NCBI RefSeq assembly: GCF_943193215.1
Contig: NZ_CALPDH010000013.1
Location: forward strand, 62,001 to 126,000
Source of the DNA: Acetatifactor aquisgranensis
GTDB lineage: Bacteria > Bacillota > Clostridia > Lachnospirales > Lachnospiraceae
Reading direction: 5' to 3'
Length of the DNA stretch: 64,000 bases
Positions 1 through 9,036 of the stretch are shown here, piece by piece. Position numbers and translations under genes: made by a program. Each line of letters opens with the position of its first letter. Positions within the stretch are counted from its first letter, which is position 1. The notes beneath the pieces were generated by a model that ran no database searches, was not told where the DNA came from, and saw only the letters and a list, made by a program, of their open reading frames with translations.

Positions 1-15
1 AGGATTCGAGGAACC

Positions 16-795
16 ATGACAAGGAGAACGGAAAAAGCGACAGAGCTACAAAAGCGGGCCATTGCAAGGATGAGACCGAGGGCGGCGGCAAAAGCCTGGG
101 AGGGCGTGCTGCAGCTCCTCTATCCGCTCCGCTGCCCGGCCTGCGACGGCATCGTGACGCCGGCGGGAGAGAAAATCTGCCTGGAATGCCTGGGCAGGCT
201 GCGGCTCCTGACGCCGCCCTGGTGCATGAAATGCGGGAAAAAGCTGGCGGAAGAAGGAGAGTTCTGCGCTGACTGCAGGCGGAAAAGCCATGTGTTTGAC
301 AGAGGCAGGGCGCTGTATTCCTACGAGAGCGCTGCAGCCTCTGTCTATCGGTTCAAATACGGCGGCAGACGGGAGTACTCGGATTTTTATGGGGAGCAGC
401 TGACAGAGTATCTGGGGGATTTCATCCGGAGCGTCCGGCCGGATGCCCTTATCCCCATCCCCCTGCACCGGAAAAGGATGGCTGCACGGGGATATAATCA
501 GGCGCAGCTGCTGGCGGAAGCCGTGGAAAAGCGCATGGGGATACCTGTATACAGGGATTTTCTGCTCAGAGTGAAAAATACCGCGCCCCTGAAATATGAA
601 AATCCGAAAGAACGGCAAAATAATTTGAAAAGGGCTTTTAATATAGCGCGAAATGATGTAAAATTAAAGAGAGTGGTAGTTGTGGATGACATCTATACTA
701 CCGGCAGCACCATGGACGAAGCGGCAGGGGTTCTGAAAGCGTCCGGCGTTGAGGTGGTCTGTTTCATTGCTTTGGCAAGCGGCGCAGGTATTTGA
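16..795 (+). CDS. comFC: ComF family protein (phosphoribosyltransferase-like)
   Basis: 259 aa. Four CxxC pairs near the N-terminus (C40/C43, C55/C58, C70/C73, C84/C87) look like the zinc-ribbon part of ComFC. The C-terminal part carries the phosphoribosyltransferase signature VVVVDDIYTTGST from residue 220, with the paired Asp that binds the ribose phosphates. ComFC proteins act in the cytoplasm in DNA uptake, and related proteins are found in non-competent species, so competence itself is not shown here. GAGG lies just before the ATG; a second ATG at 70 would remove a basic leader and cannot be excluded. The next gene is yvyF, the same order as comFC-yvyF in Bacillus. Confidence 0.9.
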   Translation: MTRRTEKATELQKRAIARMRPRAAAKAWEGVLQLLYPLRCPACDGIVTPAGEKICLECLGRLRLLTPPWCMKCGKKLAEEGEFCADCRRKSHVFDRGRALYSYESAAASVYRFKYGGRREYSDFYGEQLTEYLGDFIRSVRPDALIPIPLHRKRMAARGYNQAQLLAEAVEKRMGIPVYRDFLLRVKNTAPLKYENPKERQNNLKRAFNIARNDVKLKRVVVVDDIYTTGSTMDEAAGVLKASGVEVVCFIALASGAGI

Positions 796-832
796 AATAA
801 GAATAGTGCATAAAGGCACAGAGGAGAATACT

Positions 833-1240
833 ATGAATGTGAGAAATTGCAGAAGCTGTGGTTGTATTTTCAATTATGTGGCCGGTCAGGTGATTTGCCC
901 TGCCTGCCGCGACAAGGTGGAGAAGAAGTTCCAGGAAGTGAAAGACTATATCCGGGAGAATAAAGGAGTAGGCATCCAGGAGGTGGCGGAAGCCTGTGAT
1001 GTGGATGCCGGTCAGATTCGCCAGTGGCTCAGAGAGGAGCGCCTGGAGCTGGCGGAGGGTTCCGCGATGTATCTGAAGTGCGAATCCTGCGGACAGTCCA
1101 TTCGCAGCGGCAGATTCTGCGACAAGTGCAAGGCGAATATGACCAGGGATCTGCAGGATGCCATCAAGATCAATAAGCCGTTGGATCTGAAGCCTGAAAA
1201 GAACCAGGGAGACAGCGCGAAGATGAGGTTTTTGAAATAG
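833..1240 (+). CDS. yvyF: YvyF-like flagellar-operon protein
   Basis: 135 aa. It has an N-terminal zinc ribbon (CRSCG...CPACRDK), a central helix-turn-helix-like stretch (EVAEACDVDAGQIRQWLREE) and a second CxxC pair set (CESCG...CDKC) near the C-terminus. This is the layout of the YvyF/TIGR03826 family encoded after comFC in Firmicutes, usually followed by flgM. Here the next genes are membrane proteins and no flgM or flagellar gene is seen. GAGGAG sits upstream of the chosen ATG. An upstream in-frame ATG at 749 lies inside comFC and is unlikely. The helix-turn-helix suggests a regulatory role, but its target is unknown. Confidence 0.8.
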   Translation: MNVRNCRSCGCIFNYVAGQVICPACRDKVEKKFQEVKDYIRENKGVGIQEVAEACDVDAGQIRQWLREERLELAEGSAMYLKCESCGQSIRSGRFCDKCKANMTRDLQDAIKINKPLDLKPEKNQGDSAKMRFLK

Positions 1241-1251
1241 GAGGTCTTTCA

Positions 1252-1644
1252 ATGCTCAGTGAAGAACGCATCATCCTGATGACCCGTATGGCTTCCTATG
1301 AGAAGGGAGAGGGCAGGGAAAACGTCAAGATAGGAAATTATTTCCGCAGTGACTATATCGCGCTGCAGATTCTCAAGGCTGTAGTCTGCGCAATCATAGC
1401 ATTCGGGATTATGTTCGGTCTCTATATGTTGTGCAATTTCGAGGATTTTATGGAGAATCTGTACAAGATGGATCTGCTGGCGTTCGCCAAGGATGTACTG
1501 ACGTATTTTGTCGCCATAGTGGGTGGCTACGCGGTGCTTACGTATAGCGTCTGCACCTGGAGGTATGCCATGGCCAAGAAAAGTCTGAAATGTTATTATC
1601 ATAATTTAAAAAAGCTGAGTTCCCTTTATAATGAGACGCAGTAG
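1252..1644 (+). CDS. Small membrane protein, unknown function
   Basis: 130 aa, not recognised. A charged N-terminal segment of about 40 residues is followed by two hydrophobic segments (about residues 43-63 and 83-103) and a basic tail, so it is probably a two-span inner-membrane protein. A perfect AGGAGG precedes the start, 11 bases after the yvyF stop, which places it in the same transcript. The next gene also encodes a membrane protein and starts 23 bases further on. No catalytic motif is visible. Confidence 0.65.
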   Translation: MLSEERIILMTRMASYEKGEGRENVKIGNYFRSDYIALQILKAVVCAIIAFGIMFGLYMLCNFEDFMENLYKMDLLAFAKDVLTYFVAIVGGYAVLTYSVCTWRYAMAKKSLKCYYHNLKKLSSLYNETQ

Positions 1645-1667
1645 AGGAATCGCAGCTGGAGGTCAGA

Positions 1668-2789
1668 ATGATAGTTTTACTGGAAATGAAGGAAAGGATA
1701 AAGCTGATTTACAGCAAATATGAGGCTTTCATCATACCGGTCTTCAAATTTTTGCTTGCCTTTATCGTTTTCAACACACTCAATAGCAGGATGGGCTATA
1801 TGACGCGGATCGATGATATGACGATTGAGCTGATTACCGCCCTGGCCTGCTCGTTTTTACCGCTCGGGCTGATGGTCCTGATTGCGGCGGTATTCAGCCT
1901 GATGCATATGTATGCGCTCTCCATGGAAGTGGCGTTGGTGGGGTTGTGCATGTACCTGATTATGTACCTGCTGTTTTTCCGCTTCAGCCCCAAGGATTCC
2001 CTGGTGGTGGTATTGACGCCCCTTTTGTTCGCTTTTAAGATTCCCTATGTGGTTCCGATTGCGGTGGGGCTGTTGTGCGGACCGTCTTCGCTGGTGTCCG
2101 TGGGCTGCGGCATAGCCGTGTTCTATCTGCTGCAGACAGTGATTGACAGCGCGCCCAACATCCGGACCATGGGGGATGAGGCAATCCTGGAGAAAGTGCG
2201 GATGATGGTGGAGAGCATCGTCGGGAACAAGGCCATGCTGGTGATGATCGCGGCATTTGCGTTCACTGTGCTGGTGGTCTATCTGATTCGCAGGATGTCC
2301 GTGGACTATTCCTGGACTATCGCCATGGTGGCGGGAGCCATGATAAATGTGGTCCTGCTTCTGATAGGGGATTTGCTCTATGATGTCAACCTCTCTGTGG
2401 GAAGCGTGCTTTTAGGCTCTCTTCTGGCCATAGTGGTGGCCAAGGTGCTGGAGTTCTTCCGTTTCTGTGTGGACTACAGCCGCACGGAGAAAGTGCAGTT
2501 TGAGGATGATGAATATTATTATTATGTGAAGGCTGTCCCAAAGATGACAGTCGCCGTGCCCACTAAGACAGTGAAGAGAATCAACTCCCAGCGAGGCGGG
2601 GAATCGGAGCCGGGGATGTCCCGGCAGCCGGGCCGGAGCGTTGAGACCCAGAGGACGCCCTCCGACAGGAACGGTTCCAGGGCGGCGCGCCCCCAGGGAC
2701 GAAGCGGAGCCCGAAAGGGGCAGCGGGGCATGACTATGGGGAATGCCGAGAGGCAGATGGATCCGGATGATAATCTGGAAGAAATATGA
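1668..2789 (+). CDS. Polytopic membrane protein upstream of cdaA
   Basis: 373 aa. Roughly seven to nine hydrophobic segments fill residues 20 to 270, followed by a hydrophilic, basic, low-complexity tail of about 90 residues rich in Arg, Gly, Ser and Pro. The family is not recognised and no enzyme motif is seen. It ends 41 bases before cdaA and is probably cotranscribed with it, so a role at the membrane next to cyclic-di-AMP synthesis is possible but only inferred. GGAGG lies five bases before the ATG. The charged tail resembles cytoplasmic disordered tails of envelope proteins. Confidence 0.65.
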   Translation: MIVLLEMKERIKLIYSKYEAFIIPVFKFLLAFIVFNTLNSRMGYMTRIDDMTIELITALACSFLPLGLMVLIAAVFSLMHMYALSMEVALVGLCMYLIMYLLFFRFSPKDSLVVVLTPLLFAFKIPYVVPIAVGLLCGPSSLVSVGCGIAVFYLLQTVIDSAPNIRTMGDEAILEKVRMMVESIVGNKAMLVMIAAFAFTVLVVYLIRRMSVDYSWTIAMVAGAMINVVLLLIGDLLYDVNLSVGSVLLGSLLAIVVAKVLEFFRFCVDYSRTEKVQFEDDEYYYYVKAVPKMTVAVPTKTVKRINSQRGGESEPGMSRQPGRSVETQRTPSDRNGSRAARPQGRSGARKGQRGMTMGNAERQMDPDDNLEEI

Positions 2790-2830
2790 AGAGTGGCCCA
2801 AACAGGCCCCAAAAGTAAGGTTGGTATGAG

Positions 2831-3721
2831 ATGCAGTGGATTGAGACAGCAAATGAATACCTGAAAAATATCAAAACATACGCGAACACCATTGATTTGT
2901 ATGATGTGCTGGAAATCCTGATCATAGCCTTTCTGGTATATTCTATCCTGGCGTGGATGAAGACTACCAGATCCTGGAGGGTGCTGCGGGGCCTGGTGGT
3001 GATTTTCCTGTTCGTATTGGTAGTGGACCTGATGCAGATGACCACTATCATGTGGATGACCCGGAACGTGCTGGGTTTTGCGGTGACGGCAGTCATCGTG
3101 GCCATGCAGCCGGAACTGCGCCAGGCTCTGGAGCAGCTGGGGGAAAAGAATTTCCTGCCATCGTTTTCCAATTCTTCCCGGAAGATGGAGGAGACATTTT
3201 CCGAGAAGACGGTAGGTGAAATCGTAAAGGCCTGCGTGGAGATGGGCAAGGTGAAGACCGGTGCCCTAATTGTGGTGGAGAGAAAAGAGTCTTTGAAAGA
3301 TTACGAGAGGACCGGCATCGAAGTGGACGGAGTTGTGACCAGCCAGCTGCTCATCAATATCTTTGAGCATAATACACCTCTTCATGACGGTGCAGTCATC
3401 GTGAGGGGCAACAGGGTGACCTATGCCACCTGCTATCTGCCCCTGTCCGACAATCTGGGCCTGAGCAAGGAGCTGGGCACCAGGCACCGGGCGGGCGTAG
3501 GCGTATCGGAAGCGACGGATTCCATGACATTGATCGTATCGGAAGAGACGGGCGGCATCAGCCTGGCTTATGAAGGCGAGCTGCAAAGGCATCTGGGAGC
3601 GGAGGAGCTGCGTGACAAAATGCGGCAGATTATGGATTTGAATGGAGAAGAGGATGCAAAAGGCATACACAAACGGAGAGGAAAAAACAGGGCGAAAGGT
3701 GAAAAGAAAGATACTGAATAA
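2831..3721 (+). CDS. cdaA: Diadenylate cyclase CdaA
   Basis: 296 aa. Three N-terminal membrane segments (about residues 24-92) precede a DisA_N-type cyclase domain with the two diagnostic motifs: DGA at 186-188 and RHR at 218-220. The enzyme joins two ATP molecules into the second messenger cyclic-di-AMP at the inner face of the membrane, controlling potassium and osmolyte uptake and cell-wall homeostasis. The order cdaA-cdaR-glmM is the conserved Firmicutes operon; CdaR and GlmM both bind and modulate CdaA. The reading frame overlaps the start of cdaR. The ribosome site before the ATG is weak, so translation may depend on coupling to the upstream membrane gene. Confidence 0.96.
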   Translation: MQWIETANEYLKNIKTYANTIDLYDVLEILIIAFLVYSILAWMKTTRSWRVLRGLVVIFLFVLVVDLMQMTTIMWMTRNVLGFAVTAVIVAMQPELRQALEQLGEKNFLPSFSNSSRKMEETFSEKTVGEIVKACVEMGKVKTGALIVVERKESLKDYERTGIEVDGVVTSQLLINIFEHNTPLHDGAVIVRGNRVTYATCYLPLSDNLGLSKELGTRHRAGVGVSEATDSMTLIVSEETGGISLAYEGELQRHLGAEELRDKMRQIMDLNGEEDAKGIHKRRGKNRAKGEKKDTE

Positions 3722-4976
3722 CTTGGGGCTGAAGCTGCTTTCCATCGCGCTTGCCATTGTGTTCTGGTTCCTGGTGGTCATAGCGAACAACCCGAAAGAT
3801 TCCGTGTCCTTTTCTAATATACAGGTAAACCTGATCAATACGGAACTGCTGGAAAAGGGAAATAAATTCTATGAAGTTCTGGAGAGCTCGGACAGGATCC
3901 GGGTCACGGTGGAGGCGCCCAGAAATGTGGTGCAGGAGCTGAACGCGTCCGATATCGTGGCGGAAGCCGATGTGAGCAGGCTGACGGAGGTGAATACCAT
4001 ACCCATCAGCTTCCGGGTGCTGAATGACGATATAGAGATATTGAGTATCACCGGCAGTCGGGACGCCGTGCTGCTGAATGTGGAGGAAAAGGCCAGCAAG
4101 TGGGTCAATGTGAGCTGCGACGCCAGGGGAGACGTGGCGGAAGGGTATATCGTTTTCAACACGAAGCTGGATCAGACCCGCATAGAGATCACCGGTCCCC
4201 AGTCCGTGGTGGAGAACATCAGGAACGCGGGGATTGAAATCGACGTGACCGGCGCCACCACTAATGTGTCAGGAAACGCGGACATTCATTTCTATGATGC
4301 GGAGGGAGAGGTGGTGGACGACTCTGACATCGTGAAGAACGCGGACAGCATGCACGTGGAGGTGCAGGTGCTGGCCACCAAGGAAGTTCCGGTGGAGGCG
4401 GCTTTTGCCGGTGCTCCTGAGGAAGGGTATCTTGCTACCGGCGTGGTGGAATGTGAGCCGTCCAGCGTGATGTTGGCCGGGACGGCCTCTGCCCTGGCGG
4501 AAATCAGTAAAATCAGCATACCGGAGAAAGAGCTGGACATCACGGGTGAAAGCGGCAATGTGGAAAAGGTCGTCGATATCAGGAAGTATCTGGAAAATGC
4601 CAGCCTGGCAGACGGCAGCTTCAACGGAAGGGTGACGGTCACTGTCCATATCGAACCGGTGGTGGAGAGGACGCTGGTGCTTTCCCAGCGAAATATTACT
4701 TTGGTCAATCTGCCGGAAGGATATGAATGGGGATTTACGGAAGAGAATGAGACATATAGAGTGAGGATATCCGGTCTGGATGAGGCTATGGCGGCTGTGA
4801 ACCAGAACACGGTACAGGGTACGATTGATATAGGCGCATGGATGACCGCCGGGAATATGCAGGAACTTACAACAGGAGGATACGAAATTCCGGTAAGCAT
4901 CGCGCTGCCTGACGGTGTCAGCGCCGAGAATGAGATATCTGTGAGAGTGAATATCGTCAAATTGGAGGATGAATAA
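3654..4976 (+). CDS. cdaR: CdaR, YbbR-domain regulator of CdaA
   Basis: 440 aa. A short basic N-terminus and one membrane segment (ALAIVFWFLVVIA) are followed by an extracytoplasmic region made of four consecutive YbbR beta-rich repeats of about 80-90 residues. CdaR is known to contact CdaA through the membrane and to adjust cyclic-di-AMP synthesis. The gene starts inside the end of cdaA (overlap near 70 bp), the usual coupled arrangement. The ATG with GGAG seven bases upstream was chosen; an in-frame ATG four codons earlier is possible. glmM starts three bases after the stop. Confidence 0.92.
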   Translation: MQKAYTNGEEKTGRKVKRKILNNLGLKLLSIALAIVFWFLVVIANNPKDSVSFSNIQVNLINTELLEKGNKFYEVLESSDRIRVTVEAPRNVVQELNASDIVAEADVSRLTEVNTIPISFRVLNDDIEILSITGSRDAVLLNVEEKASKWVNVSCDARGDVAEGYIVFNTKLDQTRIEITGPQSVVENIRNAGIEIDVTGATTNVSGNADIHFYDAEGEVVDDSDIVKNADSMHVEVQVLATKEVPVEAAFAGAPEEGYLATGVVECEPSSVMLAGTASALAEISKISIPEKELDITGESGNVEKVVDIRKYLENASLADGSFNGRVTVTVHIEPVVERTLVLSQRNITLVNLPEGYEWGFTEENETYRVRISGLDEAMAAVNQNTVQGTIDIGAWMTAGNMQELTTGGYEIPVSIALPDGVSAENEISVRVNIVKLEDE

Positions 4977-4979
4977 GGA

Positions 4980-6329
4980 ATGGCTAGATTGTTTGGGACA
5001 GATGGCGTAAGGGGGATTGCCAATGAAGAACTGACTCCTCTGATGGCCATGCAGTTAGGGCAGGCGGGAGCCTGTGTCCTGACCAGGGAAAAAGAGCACA
5101 AACCTACCATTATGGTAGGCTGTGATACACGTATTTCCGGTGACATGCTGGCAAATGCGTTGATGGCAGGGGCATGCTCCGTAGGGGCCAACTGCATCTA
5201 TGTGGGCATCATGCCTACTCCTGCGGTGGCATACCTGACGCAGAAGTACAAAGTGGATGCGGGAGTCGTGATTTCCGCCTCGCACAACCCGGTGGAGTTT
5301 AATGGAATCAAGTTCTTTGACGGAAATGGCTACAAGCTGCCCGACGAACTGGAGGACGAAATCGAAAGCCTGATGAAGAACAACATGCCGGGGGTGAAAT
5401 TCCCTACAGGCACTGCCGTGGGAAAGGTAAAATACCGCACCGATGCCAGGGAGGAGTACATCAATCACGCGATCCAGTCAGTGCCCGTGGCGCTGGACGG
5501 GATGAAAATTGTAGTGGACTGTGCGGAGGGGGCTTCCTACTATACTTCAGTGGAGGCTTTAAAAGAGCTGGGAGCCTGCGTGGTCGCGATTCACAACAAT
5601 CCCGACGGAACCAACATCAACGCCAACTGCGGTTCCACCCATATGGCTGAGCTGCAGGCCAGGGTAGTGTATGAAAAGGCTCAGATCGGACTCGCTTTCG
5701 ACGGGGACGCGGACAGACTGCTGGCAGTGGATGAAAACGGCGAAATCGTGGACGGCGACCAGATTATGGCCATTGTGGGCAACTATATGCGGGACAACGG
5801 GAAGCTGAAAGAGAATACCATCGTGGCTACCATCATGAGCAATCTGGGATTCTTCCTGATGGGGGAAAGGAACGGGCTCACCATAGAGCAGACGAAAGTA
5901 GGCGACCGGTATGTGCTGGAGCGTATGAAGGAAATCGGCGCCAGCCTGGGCGGAGAGCAGTCGGGCCATATCATTTTCCTGGATGAGAATACCACCGGTG
6001 ACGGCCTGCTCAGCGCGCTGCACCTGCTTCAGGTCATGGCGGATACCGGAAAGAGCCTGTCGGAACTGGCGGGCATCATGGAGGTGCTGCCCCAGGCGCT
6101 GGTGAACGCCAAGGTGGCCAACCACAAGAAAGAGAAGTACATGGAATATACGGTCATTGCCGAAGCCATCCGGAAACTGGAAAAGACCTTTGCCGGAGAG
6201 GGCAGAGTACTGATCAGGCCTTCAGGCACGGAGCCGCTGGTACGCGTCATGATAGAGGGCAAGGATAAGCGGATTATCCGGGAAGAGGCAGAGAAGCTGG
6301 CCACGCTGATACAGGATGTGATGTTTTAG
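4980..6329 (+). CDS. glmM: Phosphoglucosamine mutase GlmM
   Basis: 449 aa, the usual family length. All four phosphohexomutase signatures are present: GTDGVRG at the N-terminus, the phospho-serine loop ISASHNP with Ser101 as catalytic residue, the metal-binding DGDADR near residue 240, and the C-terminal phosphate-binding RPSGTEPLVRV. The enzyme interconverts glucosamine-6-phosphate and glucosamine-1-phosphate in the cytoplasm, feeding UDP-GlcNAc for peptidoglycan and for the glycans encoded downstream. Its place after cdaA and cdaR matches the conserved operon, in which GlmM also restrains CdaA. Confidence 0.97.
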   Translation: MARLFGTDGVRGIANEELTPLMAMQLGQAGACVLTREKEHKPTIMVGCDTRISGDMLANALMAGACSVGANCIYVGIMPTPAVAYLTQKYKVDAGVVISASHNPVEFNGIKFFDGNGYKLPDELEDEIESLMKNNMPGVKFPTGTAVGKVKYRTDAREEYINHAIQSVPVALDGMKIVVDCAEGASYYTSVEALKELGACVVAIHNNPDGTNINANCGSTHMAELQARVVYEKAQIGLAFDGDADRLLAVDENGEIVDGDQIMAIVGNYMRDNGKLKENTIVATIMSNLGFFLMGERNGLTIEQTKVGDRYVLERMKEIGASLGGEQSGHIIFLDENTTGDGLLSALHLLQVMADTGKSLSELAGIMEVLPQALVNAKVANHKKEKYMEYTVIAEAIRKLEKTFAGEGRVLIRPSGTEPLVRVMIEGKDKRIIREEAEKLATLIQDVMF

Positions 6330-6351
6330 AGAAACAGATTGGAGGATAAAA

Positions 6352-6615
6352 ATGGTAAGTCAGAAAGTAGTAATCAAGAATCCTACTGGCTTGCATCTGA
6401 GACCGGCAGGGATTTTGTGTAAGGAAGCAATGCAGTTCAAGTCTCTGATCACATTTCAGTTCAGAGGGAGTACGGCCAACGCCAAGAGCGTGCTGAGCGT
6501 GCTGGGGGCCTGTGTGAAGAGCGGTGATGAAATCGAATTCTTCTGTGAAGGGGAAGACGAGCAGGAAGCTTTGGACTCGCTGGTGAGGGCTGTGGAAAAC
6601 GGGTTAGGTGAATAA
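6352..6615 (+). CDS. ptsH: HPr family phosphocarrier protein
   Basis: 87 aa, normal for HPr. The active-site motif TGLHLRPAG has the phosphorylatable His at position 15, and the regulatory-serine region (NAKSVLSVLG) places a Ser at position 46, as in Gram-positive HPr. So both phosphotransfer from enzyme I and HPr-kinase regulation are plausible. It differs from Crh by keeping His15. GGAGG lies upstream of the ATG. The gene is separate from PTS enzyme I and ends the glmM operon immediately before a strong terminator. Confidence 0.9.
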   Translation: MVSQKVVIKNPTGLHLRPAGILCKEAMQFKSLITFQFRGSTANAKSVLSVLGACVKSGDEIEFFCEGEDEQEALDSLVRAVENGLGE

Positions 6616-6618
6616 AAA

Positions 6619-6643
6619 GGCGCCGCGTATGCGGCGCCTTTTT
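6619..6643. terminator. Bidirectional rho-independent terminator
   Basis: A perfect eight-base-pair GC stem (GGCGCCGC / GCGGCGCC) with a four-base GTAT loop is flanked by A5 on one side and T5 on the other. It can therefore end both the HPr transcript and the convergent DUF3048 transcript, whose stop codon lies in the T tract. Confidence 0.9.
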
Positions 6644-7799
6644 ATCTGAATGTGAAATTGTCATCCTCTTCTATGATGCATATCATGGTCTTTCCCGTAT
6701 TCAAAATGACTTCGTTCCCATAGTCGTCATAATATCTCGTGGTTCCATAGTCGCCGGTCTTTTCCCATCTGACATGAATGCCCTTTCCGTTTGTGAAGTA
6801 CCAGCCCTCCCGGGTAGTATCCTGACACTGGAAAGACAGATAACCCTCTCCCAGCTCGTCGTAGCGGATAGACTGTACCAGGATATTCTTGAAAGAAAGC
6901 TGGGTTCCGCCTGCGTCCACGTGAGGGCCGTCAGTGCTGCCGGAGAGATGCTGGGAGCGGTAATAGAGGCCGTCCGGCTCATTGAATTCAAAATAGCATC
7001 TGGTCAGGGGATAGCAGCCTGACATGTCGATGTAGGTAGCGTTTTTGGCTTCGGTGCCATATTGACTCAGCGTGTTGGGATTCAGCTTGCTGGCAAACCG
7101 GAAATGGTTGGACTCTGCCAGGTCCCTGTAGTTCAGGGAATACCCTTTCTGATTGATGACATTGAGCAGACCGGAACCCGTGGCATACCCGTTGTGGGGC
7201 GCAGGACGGTCGGAGGAGCGGAAAAACGCGCCGGCATCAGAGTCGAGATTGCCATCGATATACTCCGTGTTGGGAGCGGCAATCAGGTCATTGATGAAGA
7301 ACGGACCGCCAAAATGAACGATAAAGGCATCCCATTCAAAAGCCCAGTACATATAATATGTGCGCAGACTGCGGACATTTCCGATTTTCTCCAGGTTCTT
7401 CCAGTCCTCAAAGACAGCCATCATCCTGGACATGCGGCCTTCCACATTGGCCTCATAGACGACGGAGGCCTTTGACAGGCTGTAATGGGGGATGGCGTTG
7501 GCCTCGTTGGGAATCATCACCGCTATGGGGCGGGTATCGGCCACGGCCACATCCACCCATTCGTTGGTCAGGCGGCTGCGCACCATGCCTTCCCTGGGAG
7601 GGACGGAATCATCCTCGATCACGATTGAGGGGGAGGCAGGCTGCTGGATATCGGACGGCTGCGATATCTGGGGCGTATCCGGGACCGCAGGCTCGCTGGA
7701 TTCCGAAACAATCGGATTCGCGGGCGCATCCTCCTGTCCGCAGGCCGCCAGGACTGCAAGCACAGCCAGGAAAAGAATGCTGATTTTTATTTTCTTCAT
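6642..7799 (-). CDS. DUF3048 domain lipoprotein
   Basis: 385 aa. The N-terminus is a lipoprotein signal (MKKIKISILFLAVLAVLAACG) whose lipobox LAAC predicts lipidation and anchoring on the outer face of the membrane. A linker rich in Ser and Pro to about residue 70 is followed by a DUF3048-type region (motifs RPIAVMIPNE, VYEANVEGRMSRMMAVFED, VRSLRTYY). The family is close to YerB; biochemical function is unsettled. AGGAG precedes the chosen ATG; an upstream in-frame ATG at 7841 falls next to the -10 element and is unlikely. It is a single-gene unit convergent with the HPr gene. Confidence 0.88.
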   Translation of the reverse strand: MKKIKISILFLAVLAVLAACGQEDAPANPIVSESSEPAVPDTPQISQPSDIQQPASPSIVIEDDSVPPREGMVRSRLTNEWVDVAVADTRPIAVMIPNEANAIPHYSLSKASVVYEANVEGRMSRMMAVFEDWKNLEKIGNVRSLRTYYMYWAFEWDAFIVHFGGPFFINDLIAAPNTEYIDGNLDSDAGAFFRSSDRPAPHNGYATGSGLLNVINQKGYSLNYRDLAESNHFRFASKLNPNTLSQYGTEAKNATYIDMSGCYPLTRCYFEFNEPDGLYYRSQHLSGSTDGPHVDAGGTQLSFKNILVQSIRYDELGEGYLSFQCQDTTREGWYFTNGKGIHVRWEKTGDYGTTRYYDDYGNEVILNTGKTMICIIEEDDNFTFR

Positions 7800-7829
7800 A
7801 ATGTATTCTCCTATGGTATCTGACTTTAC

Positions 7830-7858
7830 ATTATACCACAAAAGATGACGGCAGTCAC
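7830..7858 (-). promoter_or_regulatory. Sigma-A type promoter for the DUF3048 gene
   Basis: On the minus strand, GTGACT, a 17-base spacer and TATAAT with an upstream TGG (extended -10) lie about 30 bases before the lipoprotein start. The -35 box is a moderate match and the -10 box is perfect. Confidence 0.65.
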
Positions 7859-7908
7859 TTAATTGATGAAAAATTAAGAAATAAACCAGTGATATCCATT
7901 ATTTTATC

Positions 7909-7937
7909 TTGCAGATTGCAGAGGAAAAAGGTATACT
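7909..7937 (+). promoter_or_regulatory. Sigma-A type promoter for the GtrB-like gene
   Basis: TTGCAG, a 17-base spacer and TATACT lie about 40 bases upstream of the glycosyltransferase ATG. Both boxes are good matches to the vegetative consensus. Confidence 0.65.
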
Positions 7938-7976
7938 AAAGCCAAAATACCATGATGGAAGGAAAGATAAAAACCC

Positions 7977-8906
7977 ATGAGCCTGCTGACAGTAATCGTG
8001 CCCTGCTACAATGAAGAGGAGAATGTGTCTTTCTTTTATGAAGAGCTTATGAAGAATGAGCCCTTTTTCGTGAAAAAAGGAATAGAGCTGGAGCTGCTCT
8101 ATGTGGACGATGGATCCAGGGACGGGACGGTTTCCGAGATAAAGAAGCTGCGGGGAAAGGACGAGAGAGTGCACCTGGTCTCATTTTCCAGAAATTTCGG
8201 GAAAGAAGCGGCCATTTATGCCGGACTGGAGAACTCCAGAGGCGATTATGTGGTGATGATGGATGTGGATTTGCAGGATCCTCCGTCCCTGCTGCCTGAA
8301 ATGTTCTCCTTTATAGAGCAGGGATATGATTCCGCGGCCACCAGAAGGGTCTCCAGAAAGGGAGAGCCTCCGGTCAGGAGCTTTTTCGCCAGGATGTTCT
8401 ACCGCCTCATGAAGAAGATTTCCAGGACGGAGATCATGGACGGCGCCAGAGATTACCGGCTGATGACCAGACAGATGGTGGACGCCATCCTGTCCATGCA
8501 GGAGTACAACCGCTTTACCAAAGGAATCTTCGGATGGGTGGGCTTTCGGACCAAGTGGATTGAATATGAAAATGTGGAGAGACTGAAGGGAGAGACCAAG
8601 TGGAATTTCTGGAAGCTGTTCCTGTATTCCATAGACGGAATCTGTGCCTTTTCCACAGTGCCTTTGATGCTGGCCTCCGTGATGGGGGTGTTCTTCTGCG
8701 TGGTAGCCTTTCTGATGATTGCGTTCATCATTGTCCGCAAGCTGATATTCGGCGATCCGGTATCGGGCTGGCCCTCTCTCGTGTGCATCATCCTGATGAC
8801 CAGCGGCGTACAGTTCTTCTGCACGGGAATATTGGGCCAATACCTTGCAAAGACCTATATGGAGGTGAAAAAGCGCCCCATTTATCTTGTGCGGGAGAGT
8901 TTCTAG
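7977..8906 (+). CDS. GT2 family glycosyltransferase, GtrB/DPM1-like
   Basis: 309 aa. The N-terminal GT-A domain has TVIVPCYNEEENV, the VDDGSRDGT motif and a DVDLQDPP metal-binding stretch typical of enzymes that load a sugar onto undecaprenyl or dolichyl phosphate. Two strong membrane segments follow (about residues 225-255 and 260-290), as in GtrB and YkcC. It probably makes a polyprenyl-phosphate-linked sugar at the inner face of the membrane for later transfer outside. It has its own promoter and stands alone between the DUF3048 and Spo0A-like genes. The sugar cannot be told from sequence. Confidence 0.88.
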   Translation: MSLLTVIVPCYNEEENVSFFYEELMKNEPFFVKKGIELELLYVDDGSRDGTVSEIKKLRGKDERVHLVSFSRNFGKEAAIYAGLENSRGDYVVMMDVDLQDPPSLLPEMFSFIEQGYDSAATRRVSRKGEPPVRSFFARMFYRLMKKISRTEIMDGARDYRLMTRQMVDAILSMQEYNRFTKGIFGWVGFRTKWIEYENVERLKGETKWNFWKLFLYSIDGICAFSTVPLMLASVMGVFFCVVAFLMIAFIIVRKLIFGDPVSGWPSLVCIILMTSGVQFFCTGILGQYLAKTYMEVKKRPIYLVRESF

Positions 8907-8971
8907 GGAGGTTGATAAAAAGTCTTAACGAATTCTTAGCGGTCTTAAGTCTTTTCCTATGCGGATTTTTG

Positions 8972-8980
8972 TGGTAGAAT
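8972..8980 (+). promoter_or_regulatory. Extended -10 promoter candidate before the Spo0A-like gene
   Basis: TGGTAGAAT is an extended -10 element about 57 bases upstream of the start codon. No clear -35 box is seen 17 bases upstream. The same GTGGTAGAATGT string recurs before the next gene. Confidence 0.45.
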
Positions 8981-9036
8981 GTGATATGTTCATCGTAGTA
9001 AGCAAGCAGCAGTCAACATAAGAAAGGGGAATTCAT

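Noticed and set aside
46..618. Minus-strand ORF over comFC
   Set aside because: Antisense shadow with no domain. The plus frame has strong motifs.
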